Source: Myxococcota bacterium
GTDB lineage: Bacteria > Myxococcota_A > Polyangia > HGW-17
NCBI GenBank assembly: GCA_018821305.1
Contig: JAHJMN010000146.1
Coordinates: 1 to 64,000, forward strand
Length of the DNA stretch: 64,000 bases
Direction: 5' to 3'
A program made the position numbers and the translations under genes. Each line of letters opens with the position of its first letter. The stretch's first letter is position 1. Positions 14,111 through 23,374 of this stretch are shown one piece after another. The notes beneath the pieces are model-generated. The model worked only from the letters and a program-made list of their open reading frames with translations, was not told where the DNA came from and did not search any database.

Positions 14111-14980
14111 TCAAGATCTGAATATTCTTTCGGAGACTATCGCCCGGAGCCTTTTTGATTTGTAAATAAAAGCCCATGCTGTAAGTGCCAGAATCCAACC
14201 GGAAATCACGTCGATTGCAAAATGCTGTTTTGTGGTGAGGGTTGATAGTGAAATGGCAATGGCACTACCCATTGTGAAAATACTGATAAAAAGACGTTCT
14301 TTTTTAAATGACATTAAGCCTGCAAGGAGGGACACAGAACAGTGCGAAGAGGGGAAACAGTTGTGGGCAACATCATGTTTTTGAAGGAGTCTCACAACTT
14401 CAGCACTAAGATGAGTGCCCGATGGGGATGGGCGAATCATTTCTACGGGCCATAAAAGCATCAGGATGTAGTTAAAGGAAAGCATAATGCCGAAAGAAAT
14501 CAAAATCATAAGAGCATCGGAAGCATTATCGGAGGCCGCAAAAGGAATCAGAAAGATCATATAAACTGTAAGATAAATAAATACCGTCGATGTAAAAAAA
14601 CCAAAACATGAGTCAATGGGCGAAAAAAGTGTGTACATAGTGCGCCCTTCCTGGAAAAAACCGGTGAGAAAATACCCGGAAGACCACACCGCGAAGGCAA
14701 CAATTCCGATAAAAATGACAAGGTGGTCCGAAATCCAGGTTCTGGTGGTTTTGAAAGTTTCTTTACCTGTGAGGTTTTCTCCTATTAATATATTGAAATA
14801 TCTATGTATTATCATGGAAAGTAAAAATGGAAGGACAAATACTGCGAGGATGAGGGCAGTAGAAATAGAAAATTTCAATGTAAAAACAGAGTCAATAATT
14901 GAGAGTAAATACATCCCCGACATGGTTGAAATGATCCATACAAGAATTATTCTGCGGGAATATTCGCTGGCCAAATTCAT
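14111..14980 (-). CDS. PAP2-superfamily membrane phosphatase or phosphotransferase
   Basis: This inner-membrane protein has about six hydrophobic helices. The acid-phosphatase motifs are present: a motif-2 segment CFPSSHCSVSLLAG and a motif-3 segment KQHFAIDVISGW with the catalytic His and Asp. Motif 1 is less clear near MIRPSPSG. Family members dephosphorylate lipid phosphates or transfer phospho-headgroups, and the layout with late motifs resembles the inositolphosphotransferase-like PAP2_3 group. The substrate cannot be told. GAAGG lies 8 nt before the ATG. It is monocistronic. Confidence 0.85.
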   Translation of the reverse strand: MNLASEYSRRIILVWIISTMSGMYLLSIIDSVFTLKFSISTALILAVFVLPFLLSMIIHRYFNILIGENLTGKETFKTTRTWISDHLVIFIGIVAFAVWSSGYFLTGFFQEGRTMYTLFSPIDSCFGFFTSTVFIYLTVYMIFLIPFAASDNASDALMILISFGIMLSFNYILMLLWPVEMIRPSPSGTHLSAEVVRLLQKHDVAHNCFPSSHCSVSLLAGLMSFKKERLFISIFTMGSAIAISLSTLTTKQHFAIDVISGWILALTAWAFIYKSKRLRAIVSERIFRS

Positions 14981-15073
14981 TCAGACTGCCTTCAGGTTAA
15001 AAGGATAAAAGAATAATCAAACAATGATAATATTTTAATAATGCTATCTCGTATTGACATGATTGTATTATTT

Positions 15074-16408
15074 CTAAAACGCTGGCATAGCGCATCCGAA
15101 CAAAGTATGTGTCCGCACTTCTTCTACTTTGATGGATATGATTCTACCGACGAGACTTTGTGGGTCTGAATCTGTAATGAAATTAATTACATGGTTTTGT
15201 GGGGTTCGTCCTCTTGCAACGAGTGGATCTCTGAGGGAAGGTCCTTCCACCAGCACTAAAATGGCTTGTCCACAATATTTCTGAAGAAGTGAGGGCAGTT
15301 TTGCTTCAAACATGGTTTGGAGTTCGGTTAACCGCTTTCCCTTGATTTCTTCGGTAATATGATCCGGCATCAAAGCCGCTGCTGTGTTCGGCCTGGAGCT
15401 ATATTTAAATGAGAACATACCTTCGTACTCGATTTTTGATACCGCATCGAATGTTTTTCGGAAGTCATCTTCTGTTTCCCCAGGAAAGCCAACAATTATG
15501 TCTGTGGTTAAGGCAATATCAGAACGTATAGATCTGATATTGTTAACTATATTAAAGTAATGATCAATGTGGTATTTCCGCTTCATGGCATCTAAAATAC
15601 GATCTGATCCGGACTGTAAAGGCAGATGAAGCCATGGCATTAATTTATTATTGTTTCCAAAAGCTTTTATCAGTTCCGGACTGATGTCCGCTGGATGGGA
15701 CGTTGTAAAGCGTATGCGTTTTACCCCTTCAATGGTTGAAATCTTTGATATGAGACCTGCAAAACCGCCATCGCCCTTCCACGAATTGACATTCTGACCA
15801 AGAAGAAAGATCTCTGAGGTGCCTTTATCAACTACATGGTGCACTTCCTGAAGTATTTCTTCAAAGGGACGGGACCTTTCTGGCCCTCTTGCCGCGGGAA
15901 CAACACAATATGCACAATAATTGTCACAACCTTTCTGGATTGGGATAAATGCACTCACTTGAAACTTTTCTGAGCTGTTTGCTAAAAACCGGGGATCTCC
16001 CTGATCCAACCAGGATATGCGATCTCCCGTCAGTTCATTTCGGCTTAACATTGAAGGTAGTTCTTCGTACCAATCAGGACCGGCTATAATATCTGCACCA
16101 TCGGCAAATAATTCTTCCCCTTCAAGTTGAGCAACGCAACCGGCAATGACAATCTTGACACCGGCATTTCGTGAGCGGACATTCTCAATTACAGAAATTA
16201 CGCGGTTACGAGGCTTTTCCCTTACAGAGCATGTGTTAATTATCAGAATATCGGTTTTTTCCACATCCTGCTCCGGTTCATATCCGCTTCCCTTCATTAT
16301 TTCAGATATTCTGTCGGAATCGTAAACATTCATCTGGCACCCGAAAGTTCGGATGGAAAACTTCTTTTTTATGTTATATGTTTTTTTACTATGGTCAGTT
16401 TCGTTCAT
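15074..16408 (-). CDS. miaB: tRNA-2-methylthio-N6-dimethylallyladenosine synthase
   Basis: MiaB adds a methylthio group to i6A37 of tRNAs reading UNN codons, using two 4Fe-4S clusters and SAM. The N-terminal MTTase domain begins IRTFGCQMNVYDSD, with cluster-binding Cys also in NTCSVREK and AGCVAQ. The radical-SAM motif is CDNYCAYC (about residue 165), and a TRAM domain ends the protein. The 444-aa length is normal. The start lies only 10 nt from the divergent lipoprotein ATG, so the promoter must lie inside the neighbouring gene. Confidence 0.96.
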   Translation of the reverse strand: MNETDHSKKTYNIKKKFSIRTFGCQMNVYDSDRISEIMKGSGYEPEQDVEKTDILIINTCSVREKPRNRVISVIENVRSRNAGVKIVIAGCVAQLEGEELFADGADIIAGPDWYEELPSMLSRNELTGDRISWLDQGDPRFLANSSEKFQVSAFIPIQKGCDNYCAYCVVPAARGPERSRPFEEILQEVHHVVDKGTSEIFLLGQNVNSWKGDGGFAGLISKISTIEGVKRIRFTTSHPADISPELIKAFGNNNKLMPWLHLPLQSGSDRILDAMKRKYHIDHYFNIVNNIRSIRSDIALTTDIIVGFPGETEDDFRKTFDAVSKIEYEGMFSFKYSSRPNTAAALMPDHITEEIKGKRLTELQTMFEAKLPSLLQKYCGQAILVLVEGPSLRDPLVARGRTPQNHVINFITDSDPQSLVGRIISIKVEEVRTHTLFGCAMPAF

Positions 16409-16418
16409 GGAGCAACTA

Positions 16419-16913
16419 ATGCCTTACTTGAGTAAAATATCTATGTTATTGATTCTACTGGTATTTATTGCCGGATGCAAAAAATCGAAAGAACCTTCCT
16501 GTTCCGAAAATAATGAAATTACAAAAAAATTCCAGCACGGAAATCTCATTAAATTTCAAATAATGCTTCTCAAGTCTCTAAAAAAGGGTGTTTTTGAAAA
16601 GGCAAATCAACTTCTTATGGGAAATGGGAAGGTAGTCGATAAGTGCTTGAAAAACACTAAACTCTGTAGTTTAAAGTCATGTTTGAAGGATGTAGATCTT
16701 CCATCCATAAGGATAACTAATAAACAAATAGGTGGATGTAAAGTAGACTGTCGGGAGTTTGACTGTATTGCAGATATTGTCTGCAAGGATATACTCTGGG
16801 AACTTGAGGATAATACTAAGACTAAAGTCATTATCAAATTTGAAAAGTTAGCGGAAATTAAAGGACATATTTATGCTCCGGACAAAATCCATTGTGAAAT
16901 AAAGCGGAAGTAG
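16419..16913 (+). CDS. Small lipoprotein, Cys-rich, unknown function
   Basis: The signal peptide and lipobox (LLILLVFIAGCKKS) point to export and lipid anchoring. The mature part has several Cys (CLKNTKLCSLKSCLKD, CKVDCREFDC), likely in disulfides. I chose ATG 16419 because GGAG lies 7 nt upstream; the track start at 16353 runs back into miaB. The NtrC-type gene starts 11 nt after its stop, so the two are probably co-transcribed. The family is not recognised. Confidence 0.75.
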   Translation: MPYLSKISMLLILLVFIAGCKKSKEPSCSENNEITKKFQHGNLIKFQIMLLKSLKKGVFEKANQLLMGNGKVVDKCLKNTKLCSLKSCLKDVDLPSIRITNKQIGGCKVDCREFDCIADIVCKDILWELEDNTKTKVIIKFEKLAEIKGHIYAPDKIHCEIKRK

Positions 16914-16924
16914 TTCGTTCGAAA

Positions 16925-18367
16925 ATGCATGAAGACAGCAATATTCTTATAATTGACGACGATGAATACCTCCAGAGAGCATGGGCCAAGGTTTTAAAAA
17001 ACTATAACCTGTCTCAGGCTTTTAATTATATGGATGGTATTCGGCTGTTCAGAGAATTTGAACCGGATATGGTTTTACTTGACGTTGTTTTGCCTGATGG
17101 CAGCGGTCTTGATCTTCTTGCGGAACTTAAAAATACTAATCCGAATATCCCTATTGTTGTTATGACCGGGCGTTTTGATATGACTGTGGCGGCACAGGCC
17201 GTAAAAGGTGGTGCTTATGACTTTCTGTCTAAACCCATCAATATGGAAAAACTGAAAGTTACGATAAAGCGTGCTCTGGATGCCAGTGCGCTGGCCAATG
17301 AAGTAACTCGCCTTCGCCTTGAAAGTACTCTTGGGGAAAGTCTGGGGCTTTCAAGTTTTGTAGTCAATTCAAAAGCAATGCAGGATGTTATGGCTAAAAT
17401 GAGTACTGTGTCTGCGATGCAGACTACGGTGCTTTTACTGGGCCCGTCCGGTGTTGGAAAGAGCAGGCTGGCCCGGATGCTTCATCAAATGAGCAATCGG
17501 AAAGACAAGCCTTTTATTGAAGTTAACCTTACAACAATAAATGAAGGTGTTCTGGAAAGTCAACTGTTTGGACATATGAAGGGAGCATTCACCGGAGCTA
17601 CTCGAGAAAATGCCGGTTTCTTTGCTTCAGCGGATACGGGAACAATTTTTCTGGATGAAATAGGTGAGATTCCAAGGAATATTCAAGTAAAGTTGCTTCA
17701 AGTTATACAGGATAGGATGTTTTATCCCGTTGGAAGCACAAAACCCGTCGAAATTGATGTGCGTATTGTGGCTGCAACGGTACAGGATCTCAGAAAACTT
17801 GTGAGTGAAGGAAGTTTTCGCGAAGATCTTTTCTATAGACTCAATGTGTTTCCCATCCACGTTCCTCCTTTAGCAGAACGGAGAATGGATATTCCGGCTC
17901 TGGTGCAATACTTTGTAAGCAGGATATGCAGGCGTGAGGGACTTCCGCCCAAGAGTCTGGCGTCAAACTTTCTGGACATTATAATGTCTTATGATTGGCC
18001 TGGAAATGTCAGGGAACTTGAAAATGCCCTCGAATATGCCATTACTGTGTCCAAAGACAGGCCAGAACTCAGGGAAAGGGATCTTTCCGGGTTTCGTATT
18101 ATCAAGGATGAAAATACGACGAAAGAAAATCAAGGTTTTATTGATCCATCGGATCATATTCCCGAAATTTCCGGAAATTTTAATCTTGATGCATATATGG
18201 ATGGACTTTATACAAAAATTATTTCTTATGTTCTGGCCCGGGAGAATGGAAACTTGACAAAAACCTCAGCAGCCTTGGGAATTACAAGGCGAAGGCTTTC
18301 TTTGCTTATGAATCGACTTAATATTGATGTTGTTACTGCAAAGGGACGGCCTCGAACCTTCGATTGA
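16925..18367 (+). CDS. Sigma-54-dependent NtrC-family response regulator
   Basis: It has three domains: a receiver (about residues 5-120) with acidic pocket IIDDDE, phosphoacceptor [11 protein letters not shown] and conserved Lys SKPIN; an AAA+ domain (about 145-375) with Walker A GPSGVGKS, sigma-54-contacting GAFTGA and Walker [10 protein letters not shown]; and a Fis-type helix-turn-helix at the C-terminus ([19 protein letters not shown]). Phosphorylation should drive ATP-dependent opening of RpoN promoters. No histidine kinase is adjacent, so it is an orphan regulator. A candidate sigma-54 promoter lies at 40841, but no link between the two is shown. Confidence 0.95.
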   Translation: MHEDSNILIIDDDEYLQRAWAKVLKNYNLSQAFNYMDGIRLFREFEPDMVLLDVVLPDGSGLDLLAELKNTNPNIPIVVMTGRFDMTVAAQAVKGGAYDFLSKPINMEKLKVTIKRALDASALANEVTRLRLESTLGESLGLSSFVVNSKAMQDVMAKMSTVSAMQTTVLLLGPSGVGKSRLARMLHQMSNRKDKPFIEVNLTTINEGVLESQLFGHMKGAFTGATRENAGFFASADTGTIFLDEIGEIPRNIQVKLLQVIQDRMFYPVGSTKPVEIDVRIVAATVQDLRKLVSEGSFREDLFYRLNVFPIHVPPLAERRMDIPALVQYFVSRICRREGLPPKSLASNFLDIIMSYDWPGNVRELENALEYAITVSKDRPELRERDLSGFRIIKDENTTKENQGFIDPSDHIPEISGNFNLDAYMDGLYTKIISYVLARENGNLTKTSAALGITRRRLSLLMNRLNIDVVTAKGRPRTFD

Positions 18368-18468
18368 TTTCCAACCGTTAAAAAAATTAATTTTTTTTAT
18401 CCATTATTCATTTTTCATGCTATTTTTTTACGGACAGTTTGAAGTCAATATTATGAGGAGATTTTGCT

Positions 18469-18864
18469 ATGAAGACTGGTAATTTTCTGAGAAAGGCCAT
18501 TATTGGTGTTTTAAGTGCTGGTTCAACTCTTCTAATTGCCGCATGCTATGGGGTTTATGATCGGTTTGACGTGGCGAGAGGCTACGTAAAAGACGCTGAT
18601 GGCAATCCAATTCCTAATATTCAGGTATGCGCACAGCATCCAGAATATGGGGAAGAATGCTCGGTAACCTATGAAGATGGTTATTATTATATAAATACAG
18701 ATATAAGTGATGAATCCTATAACACTCAAGGCTTTGTGATCTGTGCCACAGATACGGACGGGGCTTTGAACGGTGAATTCGAACAACGCTGTGTAAATAT
18801 TCCTGCAGGTACCGAACTTCCACTGGATCTTAATCTACCCATGGATCCTGTTATTGAAAAGTAA
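18469..18864 (+). CDS. Lipoprotein with carboxypeptidase-regulatory-like domain
   Basis: The signal peptide ends in a lipobox (LLIAACYG). The mature part RGYVKDADGNPIPNIQVCA is typical of the carboxypeptidase-regulatory-like (transthyretin-like) fold. The overall form also recalls the putative lipoproteins found with radical-SAM maturases in some Bacteroidetes, but no such maturase is adjacent. Four Cys in the mature part could form disulfides. GAGGAG precedes the ATG. The function is unknown. Confidence 0.75.
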   Translation: MKTGNFLRKAIIGVLSAGSTLLIAACYGVYDRFDVARGYVKDADGNPIPNIQVCAQHPEYGEECSVTYEDGYYYINTDISDESYNTQGFVICATDTDGALNGEFEQRCVNIPAGTELPLDLNLPMDPVIEK

Positions 18865-18946
18865 CATGTTTCTAACTTAAGTTAATTCATGTGCTGAAAT
18901 TCACTTTAGAAGAAATTTACCAAAACAAGAGACAAACTGGATAAAA

Positions 18947-19420
18947 ATGGACTTTGATGAACTGAAAAAAATATCAGAATCAAGAAATTCAGAGGGTATC
19001 TATCTCGTTACCGTCAAAAAAGGCAAAGTAAAAGTCTCGGATGTGAATGAAGTAGAAATAATAGTAAAGTCCTTTGAAAAAAGGTCAAATACTTTAACCA
19101 ATTTGGTTTTCGCTGTTTGCGGTCTACTTCTAATATCTCTTTTGATTACAGTAAATACACCACTCATTAAGTATATTCCTCAAATTTCCTTTTTAAAGGG
19201 AGTTTTTGCAGGAATTGGTGTCAGCGTGGCTTTGTTTATTATATTCGGCCTTGTTACGGATTTCATATCAAGTGCAAAACTTCAGAATATGAAAGACGAA
19301 TTTGCTTCAGATCTTTCACGGCTGGGTGTTGATACCCAGTGGCTTTTATCACAGGATTGGCTGGAAAAAAAATACTCTACTGTTTTTAATGCGTTATCAA
19401 AAGGATTTCCCGAAAAGTAG
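18947..19420 (+). CDS. Small two-helix membrane protein
   Basis: Two hydrophobic segments (about residues 50-70 and 80-105) separate a short cytoplasmic N-terminus from a charged, helical C-terminus. GGA lies 5 nt before the ATG. The 3' end meets the Lon-like gene end to end (stops abut), so transcription is convergent. No family is recognised. Confidence 0.65.
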   Translation: MDFDELKKISESRNSEGIYLVTVKKGKVKVSDVNEVEIIVKSFEKRSNTLTNLVFAVCGLLLISLLITVNTPLIKYIPQISFLKGVFAGIGVSVALFIIFGLVTDFISSAKLQNMKDEFASDLSRLGVDTQWLLSQDWLEKKYSTVFNALSKGFPEK

Positions 19421-21922
19421 TTATTTTTTATCGTCGTCGTCGTCTGCGGAAGATAATTCCTCAATCCGTTTACAAACATGCCAGTTTATACTGCCTGCTG
19501 TCCATGTTCCATCTTCTTCCAGAACGCCAGCTTTAACACCAGTTAGTATTTCGATACCTTCATCAATAGTTGAAATGGCCCAGATTTTAAATTTTCCATC
19601 TTCAACTGCATCAATAACTTCATCATTAAGCATGAGATTTCGAAGATTTGCCCTGGGAATAATTACGCCATTTCCCCTATCAGGAGTGAATCCCTGCATT
19701 TTGCATACTTCGTAAAACCCTTCGATTTTCTCGTTAACACCGCCGATTGCCTGAATTACGCCCTGTTGATTGACACTCCCAGTTACGGCAATGCCCTGAT
19801 AGATGGGAATACCGCTCAGAGACGACAAAAGCGCAAAAAGCTCAGTGGAAGAAGCACTGTCACCTTCCACCTGACTATAACTCTGTTCAAAAGTGATGGA
19901 TGCGGAAATATTCATGGGTTTTTGCTGGGCAAAACGTCCGGAAAGATAACCCACCATGATCATGCTGCCTTTATCATGAATGTTCCCACTGAGGTTGACT
20001 TCTCGATCGATATTTATGATGCCCTTGTCACCGGCAAAAGTAATGGCTGTAATGCGTGAAGGAATACCAAATGCGTAATCTCCCATGTCATATACTGCCA
20101 TGCCATTGATTTGGCCTACTACATCACTGGATGTGTCAATCAGAATTATATTTGTTTTAATTTCACGTAGAGCAAGTTTCTCGATGCGGTCATGCCGTCG
20201 TTTGCGTTCTTCCATGGCCCGATCGACGTCCTTATCATCAATAAATCGCGGTCGTTTTGTACGTTGCCTGGACCAGAAATCAGATTCAGCAATGATCTCA
20301 ATGAGGTTAGATGTGCGATTTGTTATCAGATCCTGATCTGCTGTAAAGCGACAACTGTACTCAACGATTCTAGCTACAGCTCTGGCATGGAGCGGATTGA
20401 AACCCTCCTCATCACATATCTGCCCTAGAAATCCTGCCATGTTGCGGATGTTTTCAGGAGTACGATCCATGAATAGGGAAAAATCGGATTTTACTTTGAA
20501 AAGACGATTGAATTCTTCATCCTGATTCTGAAGAAAGTAAAAAATGTCATCGTTTCCGACAAGTATGATTTTAACATCAAGGGGAACCGGTGATGGTTTA
20601 ACAGTTCCGGTAATGCGCGGGCGACCTTCATCACGAAGTTCTTCAACACGAATTTCCCGATGGCGCAGGGCTTTTTTAAGAGCAAACCATGCGGCTCCAT
20701 TAAGCAAAACATCTGTACACTGAAGGATAAGATACCCTCCGTTAGCTTTGTGGAGAGCTCCGGGCATAATATGGCTGTGGTCGGTGTTTAAAGCACCATT
20801 CATTTCGTTATATTCAAGGTAGCCCAAAAGGTTTGAATATGTCGGGAGTTTTTCAATAATAACAGGAGCACTGGTGGCTTTTGACCGATCAACCAGAACA
20901 TTGATTCGGAATTCCAGTGGAAGATCATCTCCTCCAAGAATTACAGTGCGAGCCTGTTCCATGGCTTCCATCATTTCATTAATTTCTTCATCTTTGGAAT
21001 GATGGGGCTCCCGGGGCATGAATTCCATGTATGATTCAAGGTAGTGATCTCTGATTCCGGCAAAATATGCGTCAACAACCTTGCTTTTTATTCCAAGTCT
21101 TTCTTTTGTTTCTTTTAAAAGGCGGTCGATAAGAGGAGTAAGACGCTTTTCCTCCTCCCTGGAAATAATTTCCTGAAACTCTTTTTCAAGAGCACGCTGG
21201 CGACGGTCGAATTCAAGTGTAAGTTCAAGAAGTTCAAGGTTAGCTTGATTAAGTTGCTGCTGAAGTGACAGAATTTCTGCATCCACTTCTTCAAAATTTA
21301 ACATTTCTTCTTCAGTGATAAGTTCGCCATTATATTCAGCTGCAGGAACAAGATCTCCATCCTCGGACACCTTGATATGAATACCACGCTTGGCAGCCTC
21401 CTCCATAAGTTCCTGAAGGCTGTCGTTGAGAGATTTGCGAGCCCTCGTGGTCATATCGCTGCGAAGTCTGTTCATCCCCTGTGCTGTAAGAATACGCTGG
21501 GTTTCCACCATCAGTTCAGAATGAGCCTTGCGCATGAGATCTGCCCAGAGAATACCCTTGCCCGCAGGAATGATTACACCTGTTGGTTCATAAGTATCTT
21601 CAAAATTATAAATATAACAGATATCTCCAGGAATTGGGTCTTTAGCCGCTCTTGCTTTTACGATTCTGGTAATAGTGCTGGTTTTGCCGCTTCCAGAATT
21701 CCCAACTGCAAAAATATTGTAGCCACGACTTTTTATAGAGAGTCCAAACTCAATGGCATCCACTGCGTCTTTCTGATCAAGGGTGCCGGACCATTCCGTT
21801 ACCTCCCTTGTCGTTGTAAAGCCCAGCTCTGCGGGGTTGCAACGATGCTTTAATTTTTCAGTTGGAATGAGATTTTTTTTAAGAACAGAAGCGGATACTT
21901 TTTTCAGATTTTTTTTTGTCAC
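19421..21922 (-). CDS. Lon-like ATP-dependent protease with insertion-type AAA module
   Basis: This is an S16-family protease of the LonB/YcbZ-like group rather than classical LonA: it lacks the N-terminal substrate domain and has a coiled-coil insertion (about residues 190-300) within the AAA region. Walker A is GNSGSGKTST (about residue 80). The proteolytic Ser lies in VEGDSASSTELFALLS (about 675) and the Lys in GGVNEKIEGFYEVC (about 718). It starts with GTG preceded by AAGGTGAG. It probably degrades unfolded or regulatory proteins in the cytoplasm. Confidence 0.93.
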   Translation of the reverse strand: MTKKNLKKVSASVLKKNLIPTEKLKHRCNPAELGFTTTREVTEWSGTLDQKDAVDAIEFGLSIKSRGYNIFAVGNSGSGKTSTITRIVKARAAKDPIPGDICYIYNFEDTYEPTGVIIPAGKGILWADLMRKAHSELMVETQRILTAQGMNRLRSDMTTRARKSLNDSLQELMEEAAKRGIHIKVSEDGDLVPAAEYNGELITEEEMLNFEEVDAEILSLQQQLNQANLELLELTLEFDRRQRALEKEFQEIISREEEKRLTPLIDRLLKETKERLGIKSKVVDAYFAGIRDHYLESYMEFMPREPHHSKDEEINEMMEAMEQARTVILGGDDLPLEFRINVLVDRSKATSAPVIIEKLPTYSNLLGYLEYNEMNGALNTDHSHIMPGALHKANGGYLILQCTDVLLNGAAWFALKKALRHREIRVEELRDEGRPRITGTVKPSPVPLDVKIILVGNDDIFYFLQNQDEEFNRLFKVKSDFSLFMDRTPENIRNMAGFLGQICDEEGFNPLHARAVARIVEYSCRFTADQDLITNRTSNLIEIIAESDFWSRQRTKRPRFIDDKDVDRAMEERKRRHDRIEKLALREIKTNIILIDTSSDVVGQINGMAVYDMGDYAFGIPSRITAITFAGDKGIINIDREVNLSGNIHDKGSMIMVGYLSGRFAQQKPMNISASITFEQSYSQVEGDSASSTELFALLSSLSGIPIYQGIAVTGSVNQQGVIQAIGGVNEKIEGFYEVCKMQGFTPDRGNGVIIPRANLRNLMLNDEVIDAVEDGKFKIWAISTIDEGIEILTGVKAGVLEEDGTWTAGSINWHVCKRIEELSSADDDDDKK

Positions 21923-21995
21923 GAATTTCTCACCTTATGAACTTGGTCAATCAAAGTTTCTAAAAAATTTATTTATTTCAGTATAAAACACTAGT

Positions 21996-22823
21996 TTACG
22001 GTTTGGTTACATTCTTTTTTACAGCTGGGGCAATAGATGTGTCTTCAGCCCTGAGCTTTTCAACCGTTGCACCTTTGTCAATTTTCAGGTGCTTATATTT
22101 TTCACTCTCAAAGCGTCCGTCTTTATTGCGAATTCGATCCATGTCACCATCACAATCGATATCCCAGGAAATACTGATAAGTACTCCGTCCGTGTCAAAG
22201 TTTTCAAAATAGTTATACTGGGGGCAAACTCGCATTGGTGAGCCGGAAGGATTGATAACCTTGAGTGCTATCTGGGTTATAACGCCATCATTGTATGTTT
22301 TTTCTACTTCCCAGAATTTTTCGTCAGCATCAGTATTCTGGAGCTCTTTAAAAATAACGCCATTCCGATAAATTATTTTGTGGTCTATTATCCCGTCCCG
22401 GTCCCAATCCTGTTGGACTTCTTTTATATTTTTCCCCGAACCATCGTAAAAATAAAATAAATCCATAAGGCCATCACCATTGAGATCTGCTTCCCTGCAG
22501 GCCAGTGTGTTGTCAGTTCGATAATACTTAATTATACCTATGGGATTAACTGATGTTATGTAAAGCTCTTTGCGGTTGAGGTTCGGTTTTTCCGCTTTCG
22601 GATCAATGCTTTTCATTTCCTCGAATTGCCAGTTAGTGCAACGTTCCTTGACTCTTTTGATAGCTTCGCTACTGGCACATACCTTTACCTTGGGACAGTT
22701 GCATTCCACTTTGGCTTTTTTGTCAGTCTTATCGGTGGTTGTTTTTGATTTCTTTTTTGATTTGCAGGCACTAAGGCTGACTACTGCTACGGAAATAAAA
22801 ATAAGTAATCGTTTTAGAGACAA
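21996..22823 (-). CDS. Lipoprotein with Asp-rich calcium-binding-like repeats
   Basis: A signal peptide with lipobox (VSLSACKS) is followed by a Lys-rich linker. The mature part has repeated Asp motifs such as DLNGDGLMDLFYFYDG, DWDRDGIIDHK and DIDCDGDMDRI, which look like EF-hand-type or FG-GAP calcium loops. I chose TTG 22823 because AAAGGA lies 8 nt upstream; the track ATG at 22832 abuts that site. The role is unknown; a cell-surface calcium-dependent protein is a guess. Confidence 0.75.
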   Translation of the reverse strand: MSLKRLLIFISVAVVSLSACKSKKKSKTTTDKTDKKAKVECNCPKVKVCASSEAIKRVKERCTNWQFEEMKSIDPKAEKPNLNRKELYITSVNPIGIIKYYRTDNTLACREADLNGDGLMDLFYFYDGSGKNIKEVQQDWDRDGIIDHKIIYRNGVIFKELQNTDADEKFWEVEKTYNDGVITQIALKVINPSGSPMRVCPQYNYFENFDTDGVLISISWDIDCDGDMDRIRNKDGRFESEKYKHLKIDKGATVEKLRAEDTSIAPAVKKNVTKP

Positions 22824-22862
22824 GGTGCACATCCTTTCGGTTACTGTTACCCGCTTTATTCA

Positions 22863-23030
22863 TGTCCGGAAACTTTGATTATTTTCAACCGTTTCGCCAT
22901 GCGAAATCGGATGAAGTACTTTATGGAAAATCCTATCCGGCCACTAGTAATATTTTCAGCGTCTTATAGTCTGTATCCTGAATTAAAATTTCGGAAAAAT
23001 CCAACTATTCCCAGAATAGAGACTGCATGG
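22863..23030. repeat. Family A repeat variant (A' end)
   Basis: It opens with ATGTCCGGAAACTTTGATTA, keeps ATCCTATCCGGCCACTAG, TAATATTTTCAGC, then TAGTCTGTATCCTGAATT and ends near AATAGAGACTGCATGG. The second half matches the glyQ-upstream copy (41804-41937) rather than the CAGGACAGTAAC-type end, showing that different right halves are joined to the same left half. Confidence 0.65.
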
Positions 23031-23116
23031 TTAGCGTTTCAACCGCTTATATTATCTTCATATTTTTAGAAACTTCAACTTACTTCACAATAAAAAAGTA
23101 CTTTTATAAGTTGTTT

Positions 23117-23266
23117 GTGTCCGGAAATTAGCTTCATGAAGAATTTAATAAATAATTATATCCGGCCACTAGTAATATTTTCAGCATCTCGCAGCGTATA
23201 TCCGGCCTTAAAAATTTGATGAAAAACTGGGTTTTCCTAATTTCCGGAAAGACACTAAACTGATGG
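23117..23266. repeat. Family A repeat variant (A' end), second copy
   Basis: It opens with GTGTCCGGAAATTAGCTTCA, has a hairpin of AT-rich halves closed by ATATCCGGCCACTAG, then TCAGCATCTCGCAGCG, TATATCCGGCC, and ends with TTTCCGGAAAGACAC. The TATCCGG and TTTCCGGA words form the right-half stem. Confidence 0.7.
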
Positions 23267-23374
23267 TCCATGGCTCAGGTACATTCGACAAATGATCCCG
23301 ATCCAAAAACTTCTGACAATAAACAGTAAATTCAGTTGTACTCTGATATATTTTTATTGAAAAGGATAAAAATT

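Larger units (their letters stand above)
22833..23374. other. Intergenic region with two tandem family A repeats
   Basis: Nearly all of this 540-bp gap between the lipoprotein and metK is repeat: a copy at about 22863-23030 and another at about 23117-23266. No gene is supported; the small ORFs of the track here are made by the repeats. Confidence 0.65.

Noticed and set aside
16353-16418. The extended N-terminus of the lipoprotein ORF
   Set aside because: It overlaps miaB on the other strand and lacks a ribosome-binding site; ATG 16419 has one and starts the signal peptide.
22875-23069. 64-aa plus-strand ORF upstream of metK
   Set aside because: It is made entirely of the family A repeat and has no ribosome-binding site.
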